Shown one piece after another: positions 1-8,384 of a DNA stretch of 64,000 nt; the stretch's first letter is position 1, and each line of letters opens with the position of its first letter. The stretch is from Paenibacillus cookii. Lineage in GTDB: Bacteria; Bacillota; Bacilli; Paenibacillales; Paenibacillaceae. Below the pieces are notes generated by a model that was given only the letters and a program-made list of their open reading frames with translations, was not told the DNA's origin and did not search any database. The stretch lies in the NCBI RefSeq assembly GCF_018333375.1, contig NZ_BORW01000024.1, positions 17,233-81,232 on the forward strand, read 5' to 3'. A program made the translations under genes and the position numbers.

Positions 1-908
1 ATCGCGTTTACTTTTTCCAGCGTCGGCAGGGAGCCCGTCCCCCCGATCCCCAGCGTCGAAATCGCCCCGCTCGCGTTGGCGAACCTCACCAGCTCCCGTC
101 CGCGCAAACCGCTGCGGTAAGCATAGATCAAACCGGCATTAAAAGCGTCCCCTGCACCGGTCGTATCGACCGGCGCGACTTGGAAGGAGGAGACCAGTTC
201 CGGTGCCTGCTCTCGCGTGAACAGCATCGCTCCCCTTTTGCCGTATTTGACGACCACGGTATGTACGCCTGCCGGAAGCCCTCTGGCCGCTTCTTTTACG
301 CTTTCGGCCCCGTAAATGTGCATCATTTCCTCTTCGCTCGGAATAAACAGGTCCGTGTGCGGCAGCAGTCGGTCGATTTGTTCGCGGTACCACAATCCGC
401 GGACGTCCCAGCCGGTGTCAAAGGAGGTCGTCGCCCCCTCGGCCCGAAGGCCCGCAAACAACGTTTCCCAATGCGGCCGCATGCCGTCCTGAAGAAAATA
501 AGAACCGGAATGCACATGGTCCGCTTCCGCAAGCAGCCCCGCAGGGAGGTGCTCCGGCGCAAGCAGCGGAATGCTGCCCGGGTACGTGAGCAGTCCGCGG
601 TCCCGCGGCGTCGAAAATGACAAGGTGACCCCGGTTTTAAGATCCGCCTTCCGGAGGACATGTTCGGTATTCACCTGCATCCGATCCAGCTCGCGCAAGC
701 AAAAACGCCCGAAGTCGTCTTCCCCCACCACGCTTACGAAATGAACTTCGGCGCCAAGCGATGCCAGCGCGCATGCGGTAATCGCCGAAGACGAACCCAG
801 CACGACGTCAAAGGAATCGATCAGCTTTTCCCTGTTCCACTCCGGCATCACGTCGGTGCCGGCCAAAATAACGTCCACGTTCAACTCGCCTACGACAACG
901 ATTTTCAC
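1..908 (-). CDS. PfkB-family carbohydrate kinase, partial
   Basis: Sugar or nucleoside kinase of the ribokinase/PfkB family, which phosphorylates a sugar hydroxyl with ATP in the cytoplasm. About 302 residues are visible; the 3' end lies beyond the left edge. The N-terminus carries the first strand GELNVD, and the C-terminal part has the signature DTTGAGDAFNAG with the anion hole and catalytic aspartate. The start is GTG at 908, chosen because AAAGGGG precedes it; no long ATG-started frame covers the gene. It is the last visible member of a tightly spaced leftward run that begins with a LacI regulator, so its substrate is probably a sugar sensed by that regulator, but the exact sugar cannot be read from the sequence. 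Confidence 0.88.
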   Translation of the reverse strand, partial: MKIVVVGELNVDVILAGTDVMPEWNREKLIDSFDVVLGSSSAITACALASLGAEVHFVSVVGEDDFGRFCLRELDRMQVNTEHVLRKADLKTGVTLSFSTPRDRGLLTYPGSIPLLAPEHLPAGLLAEADHVHSGSYFLQDGMRPHWETLFAGLRAEGATTSFDTGWDVRGLWYREQIDRLLPHTDLFIPSEEEMMHIYGAESVKEAARGLPAGVHTVVVKYGKRGAMLFTREQAPELVSSFQVAPVDTTGAGDAFNAGLIYAYRSGLRGRELVRFANASGAISTLGIGGTGSLPTLEKVNA

Positions 909-944
909 GGCATTTTCCCCTTTGCAATTGGTCTTATGCCCGCA

Positions 945-1529
945 TTACAAATTGACGGCGTCCAAATGACGGCGGCAGTTGTACAAATCGCATACCCACT
1001 GTTCATCCAGCTTGCGGATCAACGTGACCGACGTGTTGTGAAGATGCTGGCGTTCCCCCATGTTCGCAACGAGCGCCGGAAGCAGCGTCGAGATCAAGGC
1101 GCCATGGCTGACGAGGAGCACGCGCTGCCCGGGATGCCGCTGGCAAACCTCCTTCACGAGTTCCGTTCCGCGCGCAATCATCGACTCTTCGGTCTCGATG
1201 CCAAGCTCAAACTCCCGCCAGTCCTCGCCCCACATGCGGATCCGGTCTTCCTCCGTCGTGCCTTCGATTTTACCGCAGCCTTTCTCACGCAAACGCTCAT
1301 CGATATAGAGCGGAATGCCAAGCGCTTTGGCAATCGTTTCCGCCGTTTCCTTCGCCCGCGACAAATCGCTTGCGTACACGGCATCCCATGTCTCGTTCCG
1401 GAACCGTTCCGCCAGCGCCCGGGCTTGCGCCCGGCCCGTATCATTAAGCGGAATATCCGTTTGTCCCTGCGCCTTTTTCGCCACGTTCCAGTCGGTAATG
1501 CCGTGTCTGACCCATCCAATCGTCGTCAT
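945..1529 (-). CDS. Histidine phosphatase family protein
   Basis: Phosphoglycerate-mutase-like phosphatase of 194 residues. The catalytic RHG motif (VRHGITDW, residues 8-15) carries the nucleophilic histidine; the second histidine lies in LVSHGALIS near residue 145, and the YASDLSRAKETA segment is the usual phosphate-pocket region. Such proteins remove phosphate from small phosphorylated metabolites; the substrate here is unknown. It lies 15 nt downstream of fosB and 36 nt upstream of the sugar kinase and is probably cotranscribed with them. Confidence 0.88.
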   Translation of the reverse strand: MTTIGWVRHGITDWNVAKKAQGQTDIPLNDTGRAQARALAERFRNETWDAVYASDLSRAKETAETIAKALGIPLYIDERLREKGCGKIEGTTEEDRIRMWGEDWREFELGIETEESMIARGTELVKEVCQRHPGQRVLLVSHGALISTLLPALVANMGERQHLHNTSVTLIRKLDEQWVCDLYNCRRHLDAVNL

Positions 1530-1544
1530 CCTATGTTCCCCCTG

Positions 1545-1967
1545 TTATTCGTCGTAAAATGTCATATGGCCTTTTTCCGCCCGGTAATAATCGAGGCGGT
1601 CCTGCAGCGTGCCCGTGTGAAGCTCGAAGCGGTGTCCGTCCGGGTCCAGGAAATAGACCGATCGCTTATCCTTTTCATCGCGTTCCCGTCCGGGCAGGAT
1701 TGTGACATCAAGTTCCCTCAGGCGGCGGGGCCATAAGTCGAACTCTTCTTCCGCCACCGAAAAGGCGATATGGGTATACGTCCGCGGCATCGCTTCTCGC
1801 TTTGCATCCTCTTCGTTCAGGGCAATCCACAGCCCTTCCAAATCGAAGTAGGCAAGCTTTCTCCCTTTGACGAGCCGTTTTGCTCCAAATACGTTTTCAT
1901 AGAAGGCCGTCGAGGCGTCGAGATTCGAAACGGAGAAACAAATATGATTGATTCCCTGCAATTTCAT
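1545..1967 (-). CDS. fosB: FosB metallothiol transferase (fosfomycin resistance)
   Basis: VOC-fold enzyme of 140 residues that adds bacillithiol to fosfomycin in a divalent-metal-dependent reaction in the cytoplasm. It closely resembles Bacillus FosB as I recall it: it opens MKLQGINHICFSVSNL, has a YTHIAF strand and ends in HTGTLQDRLDYY and KGHMTFY. Expected metal ligands are visible: His in NHICF, His in YTHIAF, Glu in RFELHTG. The ATG at 1967 follows GGAAAGGAG, and the length equals the usual FosB length. A longer frame reading up to 2105 has no good ribosome binding site and overlaps the upstream gene. FosB implies a bacillithiol-producing Firmicute. Confidence 0.93.
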   Translation of the reverse strand: MKLQGINHICFSVSNLDASTAFYENVFGAKRLVKGRKLAYFDLEGLWIALNEEDAKREAMPRTYTHIAFSVAEEEFDLWPRRLRELDVTILPGRERDEKDKRSVYFLDPDGHRFELHTGTLQDRLDYYRAEKGHMTFYDE

Positions 1968-2007
1968 GCGGCCGCTCCTTTCCTTGAAACTCCCGGATCG
2001 GCTTCGC

Positions 2008-2503
2008 TCACTGCCATACTTCATCCAGCTTATCGGCATAAAAGCGGATCGCCCTAGCGTAACCCCGAATCCCGTCATCCCCGGACGTATCGGCGATTTC
2101 GGCAAGCAGCAGTTCCATCGCCTTCGGGTGTCTGCCTAAATTATACAACACCATCGCATAAAACACGCGGAATTCTCTTCGCTTACGGAAACGCGCCCAT
2201 TCCCCGTTCAAGCACCTCCGCCGCCCGGCCGTATTCCCCGAGCGACCTGAAGGTGCTGCCAAGACCGAGCAGCGCGCCTGCCAGCGATTCTTCGGCGAGC
2301 CCTAACCGGATGGCTTCTTCATAATACGGCACCGCCTCCCTTTCGAGACCGAGGACATCGTGGGTCCATGCCGTCTGGTACCAAATTTCCGCATTGCCCG
2401 GCTCCTCTTCCAGCAGCGACAGCCATAACTTCCTGGCCTGTTCGGCATCGCCCGATTCCCGCAGCGATATCGCCTGACGAATCTTTTGTTCCGTATCCGG
2501 CAT
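2008..2503 (-). pseudogene. Tetratricopeptide repeat protein, frameshifted
   Basis: The N-terminal part (106 codons from ATG at 2503, SD GGGGAGG) reads as a TPR protein: it covers the EPGNAEIWYQTAWTHDVLGL region and ends LERGMGAFP followed by TAA at 2183-2185. The homologous continuation (KRREFRVFYAMVLYNLGRH to YADKLDEVW) lies in the next frame and runs to a TGA at 2008. Removing one base near 2183-2186 joins both halves into about 164 residues, a typical length for this small TPR family. The gene sits between the LacI regulator and fosB. Either it is a recent pseudogene or the assembly carries a one-base error. Confidence 0.8.
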
Positions 2504-2530
2504 GTTTCCTCCCCTTCCTTTCCAAGCCCG

Positions 2531-3562
2531 TTAGTCCAGGTAGACCGTGCTCCGCTTCATCTTCACGCTGGACTCGCGAACGATCAGCCTTGGTTCGAAT
2601 TGCACCCTCTCGTAAGCGCCTTTGGACGGTTCGCGGATCCGTTTCAGCAGCAGCTCCGTCGCCAGGCGGGACACTTCCGCCCCCATGATGGATACCGAGC
2701 TGATCTGCGGGGAAGTGAGCGTCGTCCAAATGTTGTTGTCGATGCCGACCACGGCCACGTCCTCCGGTACCCTGACCCCAAGCTCTTTAAAACGGTTGAT
2801 CAGCCCGATGGCGACCATGTCGTTCCCGGCGTAAACCGCGTCCGGCATATGTTTCAGGCTTTTGAAATAATCGGCGGCTTTCGCCCCCGTGCTAAGCGAG
2901 AAGTCCTCGCCGAAATAAACCAGCGACAAATCGACGTGCGCCAGCGAATTGACATAAGCGTTGTAGCGTTCCTCGATGATATCCTTCGGCGCTCCGGCGT
3001 AACCGATCCTCGTGCGGCCGATGCTGAGCAAATGCTCCATCGCAAGGCGCCCTTCCTGCTGCGACATGCAAACCACGTCCGCTTTAATGTCGGGCCCCAG
3101 CTTTTTCCCGTAGTTGATGACCGAGATCGGCACCGGCGATTTGTTGACGAGCTCGACGAAGTTTTTCGGATACGCCAGCGGCAAAATGATGAGGCCGTCC
3201 ACGTGCAGCTTTTTGACGTCGCGGATCGTCTCCAGCTCGATCTGCCCGATGCCGGACGTGTTGATGTTGACGACGCGGTAGCCGTGATGTTTGGCGGCCT
3301 GCTCCACGGACCAGGCGATTTCGGGCATGAACGCGTTGCGGATATCGGGCACGGCAAGCGCAATCTGATAGGTGCTGCGCACCTTCAGGCTTTGCGCCGC
3401 AATGCTCGGGATGAAACCAAGTTCTTCGATCGCTTGAAGCACCTTCGCTTTCGTTTTTTCGCTGATGCCCCCGGAATTGTTGATGGCCCTGGATACCGTC
3501 GCGATCCCGACGCCGGCTTTTTTGGCGACATCTTCGATGGTGACTTTCGAGTTTTTTGACAA
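2531..3562 (-). CDS. LacI-family transcriptional regulator
   Basis: A 343-residue repressor with an N-terminal LacI helix-turn-helix (VTIEDVAKKAGVGIATVSRA, then a hinge helix ending near residue 55) and a periplasmic-binding-protein-like sugar-sensing domain. TTG at 3562 is chosen because AAGGAGG lies 11 nt upstream and the product then begins SKNSKVTIEDVA, normal for the family; upstream in-frame codons would add an atypical basic tail. It diverges from the dehydrogenase at 3857. Near-identical operators lie in front of both genes (3777-3792 and 3584-3600), suggesting autoregulation and control of the neighbour. It may also drive the leftward run containing the PfkB kinase. Confidence 0.92.
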   Translation of the reverse strand: MSKNSKVTIEDVAKKAGVGIATVSRAINNSGGISEKTKAKVLQAIEELGFIPSIAAQSLKVRSTYQIALAVPDIRNAFMPEIAWSVEQAAKHHGYRVVNINTSGIGQIELETIRDVKKLHVDGLIILPLAYPKNFVELVNKSPVPISVINYGKKLGPDIKADVVCMSQQEGRLAMEHLLSIGRTRIGYAGAPKDIIEERYNAYVNSLAHVDLSLVYFGEDFSLSTGAKAADYFKSLKHMPDAVYAGNDMVAIGLINRFKELGVRVPEDVAVVGIDNNIWTTLTSPQISSVSIMGAEVSRLATELLLKRIREPSKGAYERVQFEPRLIVRESSVKMKRSTVYLD

Positions 3563-3583
3563 GCCGACACGGCCCTCCTTCGT

Positions 3584-3600
3584 TCGGAATCGTTTCCTAT
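3584..3600. promoter_or_regulatory. LacI-type operator O2
   Basis: The top strand reads TTCGGAATCGTTTCCTAT, matching the perfect operator near 3776-3793 at 16 of 18 positions. It lies just upstream of the TTG start of the LacI gene and so fits an autoregulatory site. Its centre is about 193 bp from the other site, which would allow looping by a tetramer. Confidence 0.6.
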
Positions 3601-3742
3601 TTCCGCTCCATATTTTCATCCACTATTTCTATTATACCATGAAAGTTTTGGCGGTTAAATCACGCGGAGAACCAGGTGAAACGCCCCAGCTTAAAAGCCT
3701 TTTTTTCAAGAAAAAAACTGTGCCCCCCGTTTCGAAACCGGT

Positions 3743-3771
3743 TTGACAATCCTGTGAAGTTGTGACATATT
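3743..3771 (+). promoter_or_regulatory. Promoter of the butanediol dehydrogenase gene
   Basis: A perfect -35 TTGACA (3743-3748) is followed after 17 bp by CATATT (3766-3771) as a plausible -10. The LacI operator starts 6 bp downstream of the -10, where binding would block initiation. Confidence 0.6.
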
Positions 3772-3776
3772 AGTTT

Positions 3777-3792
3777 TCGGAAACGTTTCCGA
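3777..3792. promoter_or_regulatory. LacI-type operator O1
   Basis: A perfect 16-bp palindrome, TCGGAAACGTTTCCGA, with the central CG typical of LacI/CcpA-family sites. It sits between the -10 element and the start of the dehydrogenase gene and is most simply the operator of the divergent LacI regulator. A CcpA cre role is an alternative, since the half site GAAACG is shared. Confidence 0.75.
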
Positions 3793-3856
3793 TATGCGAG
3801 CAACCAAGCTCATCTGAACCTATTCAGAACCTAAGATCGAAATGGAGATGTCAAGC

Positions 3857-4906
3857 ATGAAAGCATTAAGATGGCATGGCCAAAAAGACCTGCGTCTGGA
3901 CACCATCGAAGAACCTGTCGCAACGGGCGGCAAAGTCAAAATCAAAGTGGAATGGTGCGGCATTTGCGGCAGCGACCTGCATGAATACACGGCCGGACCG
4001 ATCTTTATTCCCGAGTCAGCCCCTCATCCGCTGACCGGCGAAAAAGCCCCGATCGTGATGGGACATGAATTCTCCGGGCAAATCGTCGAAATCGGCGAAG
4101 GCGTGACAAAATTCGGCGTCGGCGACCGGGTCGTCGTCGAGCCGATTTTCGCGTGCGGCAAATGCGAAGCCTGCAAGCAAGGCAAATACAACCTGTGCTC
4201 CGACATGGGCTTTCTTGGACTTGCCGGCGGGGGCGGCGGATTTTCCGGTTACGTCGCGGCGGATGAAGCCATGGTCCATAAAATTCCGGATTCCGTGTCC
4301 TTCGAGCAGGGCGCGCTTGTCGAACCGTCTGCGGTCGCTCTGCATGCGGTCCGTTCCAGCAAGCTGAAAGTCGGCGATAAAGCGGCCGTATTCGGCATGG
4401 GACCGATCGGCCTGCTCGTGATCGAGGCATTAAAAGCTTCCGGCGCATCCGAGATTTACGCGGTCGAGCTGTCTCCGGAACGCAAACAAAAAGCGGCGGA
4501 GCTCGGCGCGATCGTCATCGATCCGAAGGAATTCGACGCCGTGAAGGAAATCCATAAACGCACGCAGGGCGGCGTGGACGTCGCCTATGAAGTTACCGGC
4601 GTTCCCCCTGTGCTCACGCAGGCGCTGGAATCCACCAAAATGGGCGGCGAGCTGATGATCGTCAGCATCTTCGAAAAAGAGGCGCCAATCCACCCGAACA
4701 ACGTCGTCTTGATGGAACGGACCGTCAAAGGCATCATCGGGTACCGCGACGTCTTCCCTGCGGTCCTCAGCCTGATGGAGCAGGGGTATTTCCCTGCGGA
4801 GAAACTCGTGACCAAGCGGATTTCGCTCGGCGACGTGCTCTCCGAAGGCTTCGAAACGCTGCTGAAGGAAAAAAACCAGGTTAAAATTCTCGTGAAACCG
4901 GAATAA
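3857..4906 (+). CDS. bdhA: 2,3-butanediol dehydrogenase-type zinc alcohol dehydrogenase
   Basis: Medium-chain Zn-dependent dehydrogenase of about 349 residues that interconverts acetoin/diacetyl and 2,3-butanediol with NAD(H), or a related polyol. Visible: catalytic-zinc region CGICGSDLHEY, GHEFSG, the four-cysteine structural zinc loop (CGKCEACKQGKYNLC), and a Rossmann GMGPIG. The ATG at 3857 has GGAG 9 nt upstream; an ATG at 3842 would add five residues without a better site. The gene stands alone, opposite a LacI regulator and with its operator between promoter and start, so it is probably induced by a sugar or polyol. A sorbitol or threonine dehydrogenase is possible, but the insert after residue 40 resembles BdhA. 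Confidence 0.85.
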   Translation: MKALRWHGQKDLRLDTIEEPVATGGKVKIKVEWCGICGSDLHEYTAGPIFIPESAPHPLTGEKAPIVMGHEFSGQIVEIGEGVTKFGVGDRVVVEPIFACGKCEACKQGKYNLCSDMGFLGLAGGGGGFSGYVAADEAMVHKIPDSVSFEQGALVEPSAVALHAVRSSKLKVGDKAAVFGMGPIGLLVIEALKASGASEIYAVELSPERKQKAAELGAIVIDPKEFDAVKEIHKRTQGGVDVAYEVTGVPPVLTQALESTKMGGELMIVSIFEKEAPIHPNNVVLMERTVKGIIGYRDVFPAVLSLMEQGYFPAEKLVTKRISLGDVLSEGFETLLKEKNQVKILVKPE

Positions 4907-4963
4907 CCGATCCGGGATCGTTCTCTTCTTTTGATCAATCCAACTTCCAACCACCTATTGCAA

Positions 4964-5001
4964 AGCCGGATTCTCGTCCTGAGAAATCCGGCTCTTTTTT
5001 T
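4964..5001 (+). terminator. Rho-independent terminator of bdhA
   Basis: AGCCGGATT and AATCCGGCT arms close a hairpin that is followed by a run of seven T. It lies about 60 nt after the dehydrogenase stop. Confidence 0.85.
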
Positions 5002-5051
5002 ATCCGCCATGTCGAAGCGGATCGAGACAAAATGAGTCGATAATTTTTATA

Positions 5052-5080
5052 TTGACAAATTCTCTATTTTATGTTATGAT
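5052..5080 (+). promoter_or_regulatory. Strong sigma-A-type promoter of the MBL gene
   Basis: TTGACA (5052-5057), 17-bp spacer, TATGAT (5075-5080), in an AT-rich stretch. The predicted start leaves a leader of about 75 nt before the ATG at 5163. Confidence 0.75.
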
Positions 5081-5162
5081 TAAATATTTTGGTTTGATTA
5101 TAATTTTTGTGGCGCTATCATAGTACCTGCCTTACATTTTTCAGAACCTTTGGAGGTGCGGC

Positions 5163-5924
5163 ATGAACCCAGCCACGCAAAATTATCGTATTCATATGCT
5201 TGACATCGCAGCCGTCGTTTTGGGGAAAGAGGACATCATTCATCCCGTGCTGATCCATGATGAGGGGCACGCGGTGTTGGTCGACGCCGGATATCCCGGC
5301 CAGCTCGGCAAATTCGCCGAAGCGCTAAGCCCTTACGGACTTCGCATGCAGGACGTGACGCAGGTCATCTTGACCCACCAGGACATCGACCATATCGGAA
5401 GCCTTCCGGCAATCCTCGAAGAGGCGGGGCATGACGTCGAGGTGATGGCCAGCGCGGAAGAAAAACCTTTTATCGAAGGCGAAAAGATGTTATTAAAAAT
5501 AACGCCCGAAGCGCTTGCCGCAGCGGAAGCCATGATTCCCCCCACCGTTCCGGACGCGTGGAAGCAGGCCTTCCTCTCCACATTAAAAAATCCGCCCAAA
5601 TCCCCCGTGCACAGGGTCATTCATGACGGACAAAGGCTGGACATCTGCGGCGGCATCGAAGTGATAGCAACGCCGGGACATACTCCGGGACACATCAGCC
5701 TATACCATGTTCCTACCAAAACGCTGATCGCCGCCGATGCGCTCCGGGTCGTCGACGGACGTTTATACGGACCGGATCCGGACCAGACGCTGGACATGGG
5801 AAGGGCGATGGAATCGGTCGGAAAGCTTGCCGGCTGCGAGATCGAAACGATCATCTGCTACCATGGCGGCATGTACAAAGACGAAAACCTTTCCCGAACC
5901 TTGCGGGAACTGGCCGGCCTCTAA
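5163..5924 (+). CDS. MBL-fold metallo-hydrolase
   Basis: A 253-residue metallo-beta-lactamase-fold hydrolase. It has the metal-binding THQDIDHIG segment (HxxxDH, residues 71-79), the third-histidine region TPGHTPGHISLYH near residue 170, the ADAL aspartate and a last histidine in CYHGG. Members hydrolyse thioesters, lactones or other small esters; a quorum-quenching lactonase or glyoxalase II-like role is possible but not proven by sequence. GGAGG lies 8 nt before the ATG. The gene is monocistronic with its own near-consensus promoter. Confidence 0.87.
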   Translation: MNPATQNYRIHMLDIAAVVLGKEDIIHPVLIHDEGHAVLVDAGYPGQLGKFAEALSPYGLRMQDVTQVILTHQDIDHIGSLPAILEEAGHDVEVMASAEEKPFIEGEKMLLKITPEALAAAEAMIPPTVPDAWKQAFLSTLKNPPKSPVHRVIHDGQRLDICGGIEVIATPGHTPGHISLYHVPTKTLIAADALRVVDGRLYGPDPDQTLDMGRAMESVGKLAGCEIETIICYHGGMYKDENLSRTLRELAGL

Positions 5925-6137
5925 GGGAGCCGTCAAATATGCATTGCGTCTGATCAATATAACAGAAGTTTCTTGCTCCCGGTCGTCGACAGGCCGCTTG
6001 ATTCCCGGACGACTTAAAAAGACGTCGGCAACGCCGGCGGCACGAAACGGCAAAAAATCCGCCACAAATCCCCGCGATTCCCGGTTGATTCGTGACGGAT
6101 AAGCTTAGCGCTCGGACGGATGGCGCCCGATGCGGCT

Positions 6138-6947
6138 CTAACCCGTTACTTTTACAGCTCTGCCCGTGTTTGCCGTTCCGCGGCTGTGGTAGAGCTCGAA
6201 GGCCTGCTGCATTTTCCGCAAGTAATCCGGTTCCCGGCCGGAGCAAGCAAAACGAATTTCCCCCTTGCCGCCCGAGCCCAGTAGTTTTTGCTCCGCCAAA
6301 ACGCTCCGGAGCCTGCGGACCGTGCCGCGGCTGCCGTCGATAATCTCCATATGCGCCGGCAAAATCCGGCTGAGCAGCGGCTTATAAAATGGAAAATGGG
6401 TGCATCCCAATACAAGCGTTCCATAATCGTTCAAATCGTACGGCGCAAATTTTTCTTCAAAATAAGCCGTCATCACGCCGGGATCAAACTGCATGGCTTC
6501 GCAATACGCAACCAGTTCGGGCAGAGGGAGCGAATCCACGATGCTGTGGTCGTCCACGCGGGAGACAAGCTGGGCGTATTTCGATTGGTGAAGCGTCAGC
6601 GGCGTCGCGGCGACCAATACTCTTTTTCCGGTGTTGCGGTTCATTTCGACGGCCGGCTTCACCGCAGGTTCCATCCCGATGATCGGAAAGCGGTATTCCT
6701 GGCGTAGTTCCTCCGCCGCCGCGCTGGTTGCGGTATTGCAGGCGATGACCAGCGCCTTGATGTCTTCCCGCAAAATTTGATCCAGCGACTCACGCACAAA
6801 GTCCTGCACCTGCTCCTTGGTTTTCGTGCCGTAGGGCGCATGAAGGGTATCGGCAAAAAACAAAAAATCCTCTTCGGGCAGCTGCTTCACGGCTTCAGAA
6901 AGGACGGTCAATCCGCCTAACCCTGAATCAAAAAGCGCAATTCGCAT
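6138..6947 (-). CDS. murI: Glutamate racemase
   Basis: Converts L-glutamate to D-glutamate for peptidoglycan precursors in the cytoplasm. Both catalytic cysteines are in their motifs: ACNTATSAA near residue 70 and GCTHFPFYKP near residue 185; the N-terminal FDSGLGGLTVL substrate loop is intact. About 269 residues, the normal length. ATG at 6947 is preferred because AGGTGA lies 5 nt before it; a GTG three codons upstream overlaps that site. It follows a DinB gene and a GNAT gene in the same direction, 52 nt downstream, and may be read from their promoter. Confidence 0.94.
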   Translation of the reverse strand: MRIALFDSGLGGLTVLSEAVKQLPEEDFLFFADTLHAPYGTKTKEQVQDFVRESLDQILREDIKALVIACNTATSAAAEELRQEYRFPIIGMEPAVKPAVEMNRNTGKRVLVAATPLTLHQSKYAQLVSRVDDHSIVDSLPLPELVAYCEAMQFDPGVMTAYFEEKFAPYDLNDYGTLVLGCTHFPFYKPLLSRILPAHMEIIDGSRGTVRRLRSVLAEQKLLGSGGKGEIRFACSGREPDYLRKMQQAFELYHSRGTANTGRAVKVTG

Positions 6948-6998
6948 GTTGTTCACCTGATTTTTTCATAGATTCGTTTCACATGGTTCTTTGGTTCC

Positions 6999-7601
6999 CT
7001 ATATGATGAAAACCAAATTATGGCCAAAAGTCAAGGATAACCGCCGTGGAAAAATCATACATTGCCGTGAATCGCCGCGGTTTGAAGCCGTCACGAACCC
7101 GGCCCCGGCCAAGTTAAACCCGCCCGCGGACCATGCAAATAAACGGGTTTCCCGGCCGTGTACGGGGGAAGACAAGACGCCCGCCCGCTCGAACCCCGCC
7201 TTCCCGTAAGCGCGGATCGCCCGCTCGTTAAAAGCGGCGACGACCAGCCGGATCCCTTTTCCCGGAAACGTACGCTGCACGTACCCGATGCCCTCCTCGA
7301 CAAAGCGGCGGCCATGCCCCTGTCCCGTCAGCTCGGGCTTCATCCCGAGGCCAAAGTCCACCAAAGAATCATCTTCATAGATTCCCGCGGCATAACCGCC
7401 GGGGACTCGGGCCGAAATGCCCGTGCAATAAAATCCGATGACGCGTCCTTCGGCATCCTTGACGGATACGTAATCGCCGTTCATCAGCTCGGCGGCATCC
7501 TCTTGGCTCCCGTCCATGCTGTACAGCTCATAGGGAGGCGGATATTGCCACAATGCGATGACCGCCGCGTCCTCCGCGTTCATGCTGCTGATTCGATACA
7601 C
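6999..7601 (-). CDS. GNAT-family N-acetyltransferase
   Basis: A 200-residue GNAT protein using acetyl-CoA; the acetyl acceptor is unknown. The acetyl-CoA loop is seen as PELTGQGHGRRFVEEG (Q-x-x-G-x-G/H type, about residue 91), followed by the VAAFNERAIRAYGKAGFE segment typical of motif B. GTG at 7601 is used because the first strand YRISSMNAEDA begins there. The last 35 or so residues after RLFAWS do not look like the family and run into low-identity sequence, so the true stop may have been lost by an indel near 7110. Located 25 nt after the DinB gene. Confidence 0.82.
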   Translation of the reverse strand: MYRISSMNAEDAAVIALWQYPPPYELYSMDGSQEDAAELMNGDYVSVKDAEGRVIGFYCTGISARVPGGYAAGIYEDDSLVDFGLGMKPELTGQGHGRRFVEEGIGYVQRTFPGKGIRLVVAAFNERAIRAYGKAGFERAGVLSSPVHGRETRLFAWSAGGFNLAGAGFVTASNRGDSRQCMIFPRRLSLTFGHNLVFII

Positions 7602-7626
7602 TGCTTAGCACAACCTTTGCCTGATT

Positions 7627-8127
7627 TTAAAATAAGGTTCTTGCGGATGGTTCTTGAAGAAGGGTTTCTCCAAGCCCGCGGCCGATGACATTCGCCGATA
7701 CGCGTTTGATGCCAAGCTCCTTGGCCCAAACCGAAAGCTGGCCGACGTGGTGAATTTCGTGGGCGATGACGTGCCGCAGCACTTCGCCGTACACAAGCGG
7801 CTCCGCGTGCCATGGAACGCGCACCACGGTTCTCTCTTTTTCCGCGTTTACCTTCGATAAAATATCCTTGATTTGGCCGCGGCAATCCTCCGACAGCATC
7901 CTGATTTTCTCCAGCGATGCGTAATCCTCGAAACGAGGCTCCCAATCCTCCATTCCTTCGATCGCCCGGATCCAGCTCAGTTCCACGTCAACGATATGGA
8001 ACAGCGTCCGAAGTATCGATCCGACGCCCCCCGTCCGTTCCTTGGCGAGTTCGCCGGCGGGCAACCCGCCGAACACCTCAAACCACTCATCTCTCACCTG
8101 CCAGTTATACTCAAACCAGGTCTTCAA
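7627..8127 (-). CDS. DinB-family protein
   Basis: A DinB/YfiT-like four-helix-bundle protein of 166 residues, putatively metal-dependent and related to bacillithiol or other thiol S-transferases. Histidines expected for the metal triad are present: one in TLFHIVDVEL near residue 44 and two in IAHEIHHVGQL near residue 130. TTG at 8127 is preferred because GGAAGGGAG ends 7 nt before it; an ATG at 8145 overlaps its own purine-rich tract. First gene of a leftward trio with the GNAT and murI genes. Confidence 0.83.
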   Translation of the reverse strand: MKTWFEYNWQVRDEWFEVFGGLPAGELAKERTGGVGSILRTLFHIVDVELSWIRAIEGMEDWEPRFEDYASLEKIRMLSEDCRGQIKDILSKVNAEKERTVVRVPWHAEPLVYGEVLRHVIAHEIHHVGQLSVWAKELGIKRVSANVIGRGLGETLLQEPSARTLF

Positions 8128-8316
8128 GCTGCCGCTCCCTTCCATCCCCTTACCATCTTCGTTTTATCCTATGCCGCAAAGGGTCTGCATTCCCTCCGCG
8201 GCTGCTATTTTTCATAGCGTTTAGGGATCGTTTTTCAAAAGTTAAACACAGTATACCACGGATCGATTCCGGCTGCCGCAATCAGAGCCCGCAAACGATA
8301 ATCCCGAGAAAACACG

Positions 8317-8348
8317 ACAAAACCGGGTGGTCTTCCACCCGGTTTTGT
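8317..8348 (-). terminator. Terminator of the large SLH protein gene
   Basis: A perfect GC-rich hairpin (arms around AACCGGGTGG/CCACCCGGTT, 4-nt loop) with T-rich flanks, about 40 nt beyond the stop of the minus-strand gene. The arms extend through A/T, so it may act in both directions. Confidence 0.8.
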
Positions 8349-8384
8349 TCCATCCGTTCATGCCTGTTATGAAAGGCGTACGTG

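Noticed and set aside
5925..6137. Possible gene between the MBL hydrolase and murI
   Set aside because: Frames exist on both strands but overlap the MBL gene, lack start signals and show no family features.
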